Shown piece by piece: positions 6,176 to 6,201 of a DNA stretch of 6,201 bases; the first letter of the stretch is position 1; the number at the start of each line of letters is the position of its first letter. The notes under the pieces were generated by a model. It was not told where the DNA came from, did not search any database, and was given only the letters and a program-made list of their open reading frames with translations. The DNA comes from Ignavibacteriota bacterium (GTDB lineage: Bacteria > Bacteroidota > Ignavibacteria > Tepidaquicellales > Tepidaquicellaceae). A program made the position numbers and the translations under genes. The DNA is taken from positions 1-6,201 of the forward strand of contig PMIW01000034.1 of the NCBI GenBank assembly GCA_003158365.1, in the 5' to 3' direction.

Positions 6176-6201
6176 ACTATGGAGAGTTTGATCCTGGCTC
6201 A
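6176..6201 (+). rRNA. rrs: 16S ribosomal RNA, 5' end only
   Basis: The sequence GAGAGTTTGATCCTGGCTCA (6182-6201) is the near-universal start of bacterial 16S rRNA and the classic 27F primer region. Aligning its GAGTT (6184-6188 region) with E. coli positions 9-13 puts the mature 5' end at about 6176; the exact cleavage site cannot be fixed from sequence. Helix 1 can form between GAGTT and GGCTC (6196-6200). The gene continues past the window, so taxonomy cannot be read from it. The promoter and boxA-bearing leader directly upstream mark this as the start of an rRNA operon. Confidence 0.95.

Overview
The window reads as an ordinary chromosomal stretch from an AT-rich bacterium of the Bacteroidota/Chlorobiota (FCB) group, possibly an Ignavibacteria-like lineage. 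The phylum-level call rests on three things: GldF/GldG-type proteins, the lack of a Shine-Dalgarno sequence before any of the five visible start codons, and an rRNA promoter whose -10 region also fits the Bacteroidota -7 consensus TAnnTTTG. The class-level guess is inference only, from the presence of a DUF4340 gene beside the gldG-like gene. All six protein genes and the 16S gene lie on the + strand, and all six reading frames end in TAA.

Positions 1-4150 hold a tightly packed ABC-2 transporter operon. It contains a 5'-truncated ATPase (GldA/NatA type), a six-helix permease (GldF type), a membrane-anchored auxiliary protein with a large soluble domain and a TM segment at each end (GldG type), and a DUF4340 protein with one N-terminal membrane anchor. 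Together they look like one membrane machine: ATPase, channel-forming permease, and two single-function-unknown extracytoplasmic partners. In gliding Flavobacteria GldA, GldF and GldG are needed for gliding, but such gene sets also occur in non-gliding bacteria, so the substrate is unknown.

Positions 4216-5925 hold a two-gene phospholipid module. gpsA makes sn-glycerol 3-phosphate and plsY acylates it from acyl-phosphate, the first committed steps of phosphatidic acid synthesis. A 65-bp AT-rich gap separates this module from the ABC operon.

Positions 5926-6175 form a 250-bp control region for an rRNA operon. It has a strong promoter (TTGACA, 17-nt spacer, TATATT), a possible weaker upstream promoter, a boxA-like antitermination element with a small hairpin, and leader segments able to pair with each other or with the 16S 5' end. 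The first ~26 nt of 16S rRNA (about 6176-6201) end the window.

No mobile element, CRISPR array, tRNA, pseudogene or sign of recent transfer was seen. No stretch over 300 bp lacks a gene. The least understood content is the GldF/GldG/DUF4340 complex. The most sequence-specific observations are in the rRNA leader.
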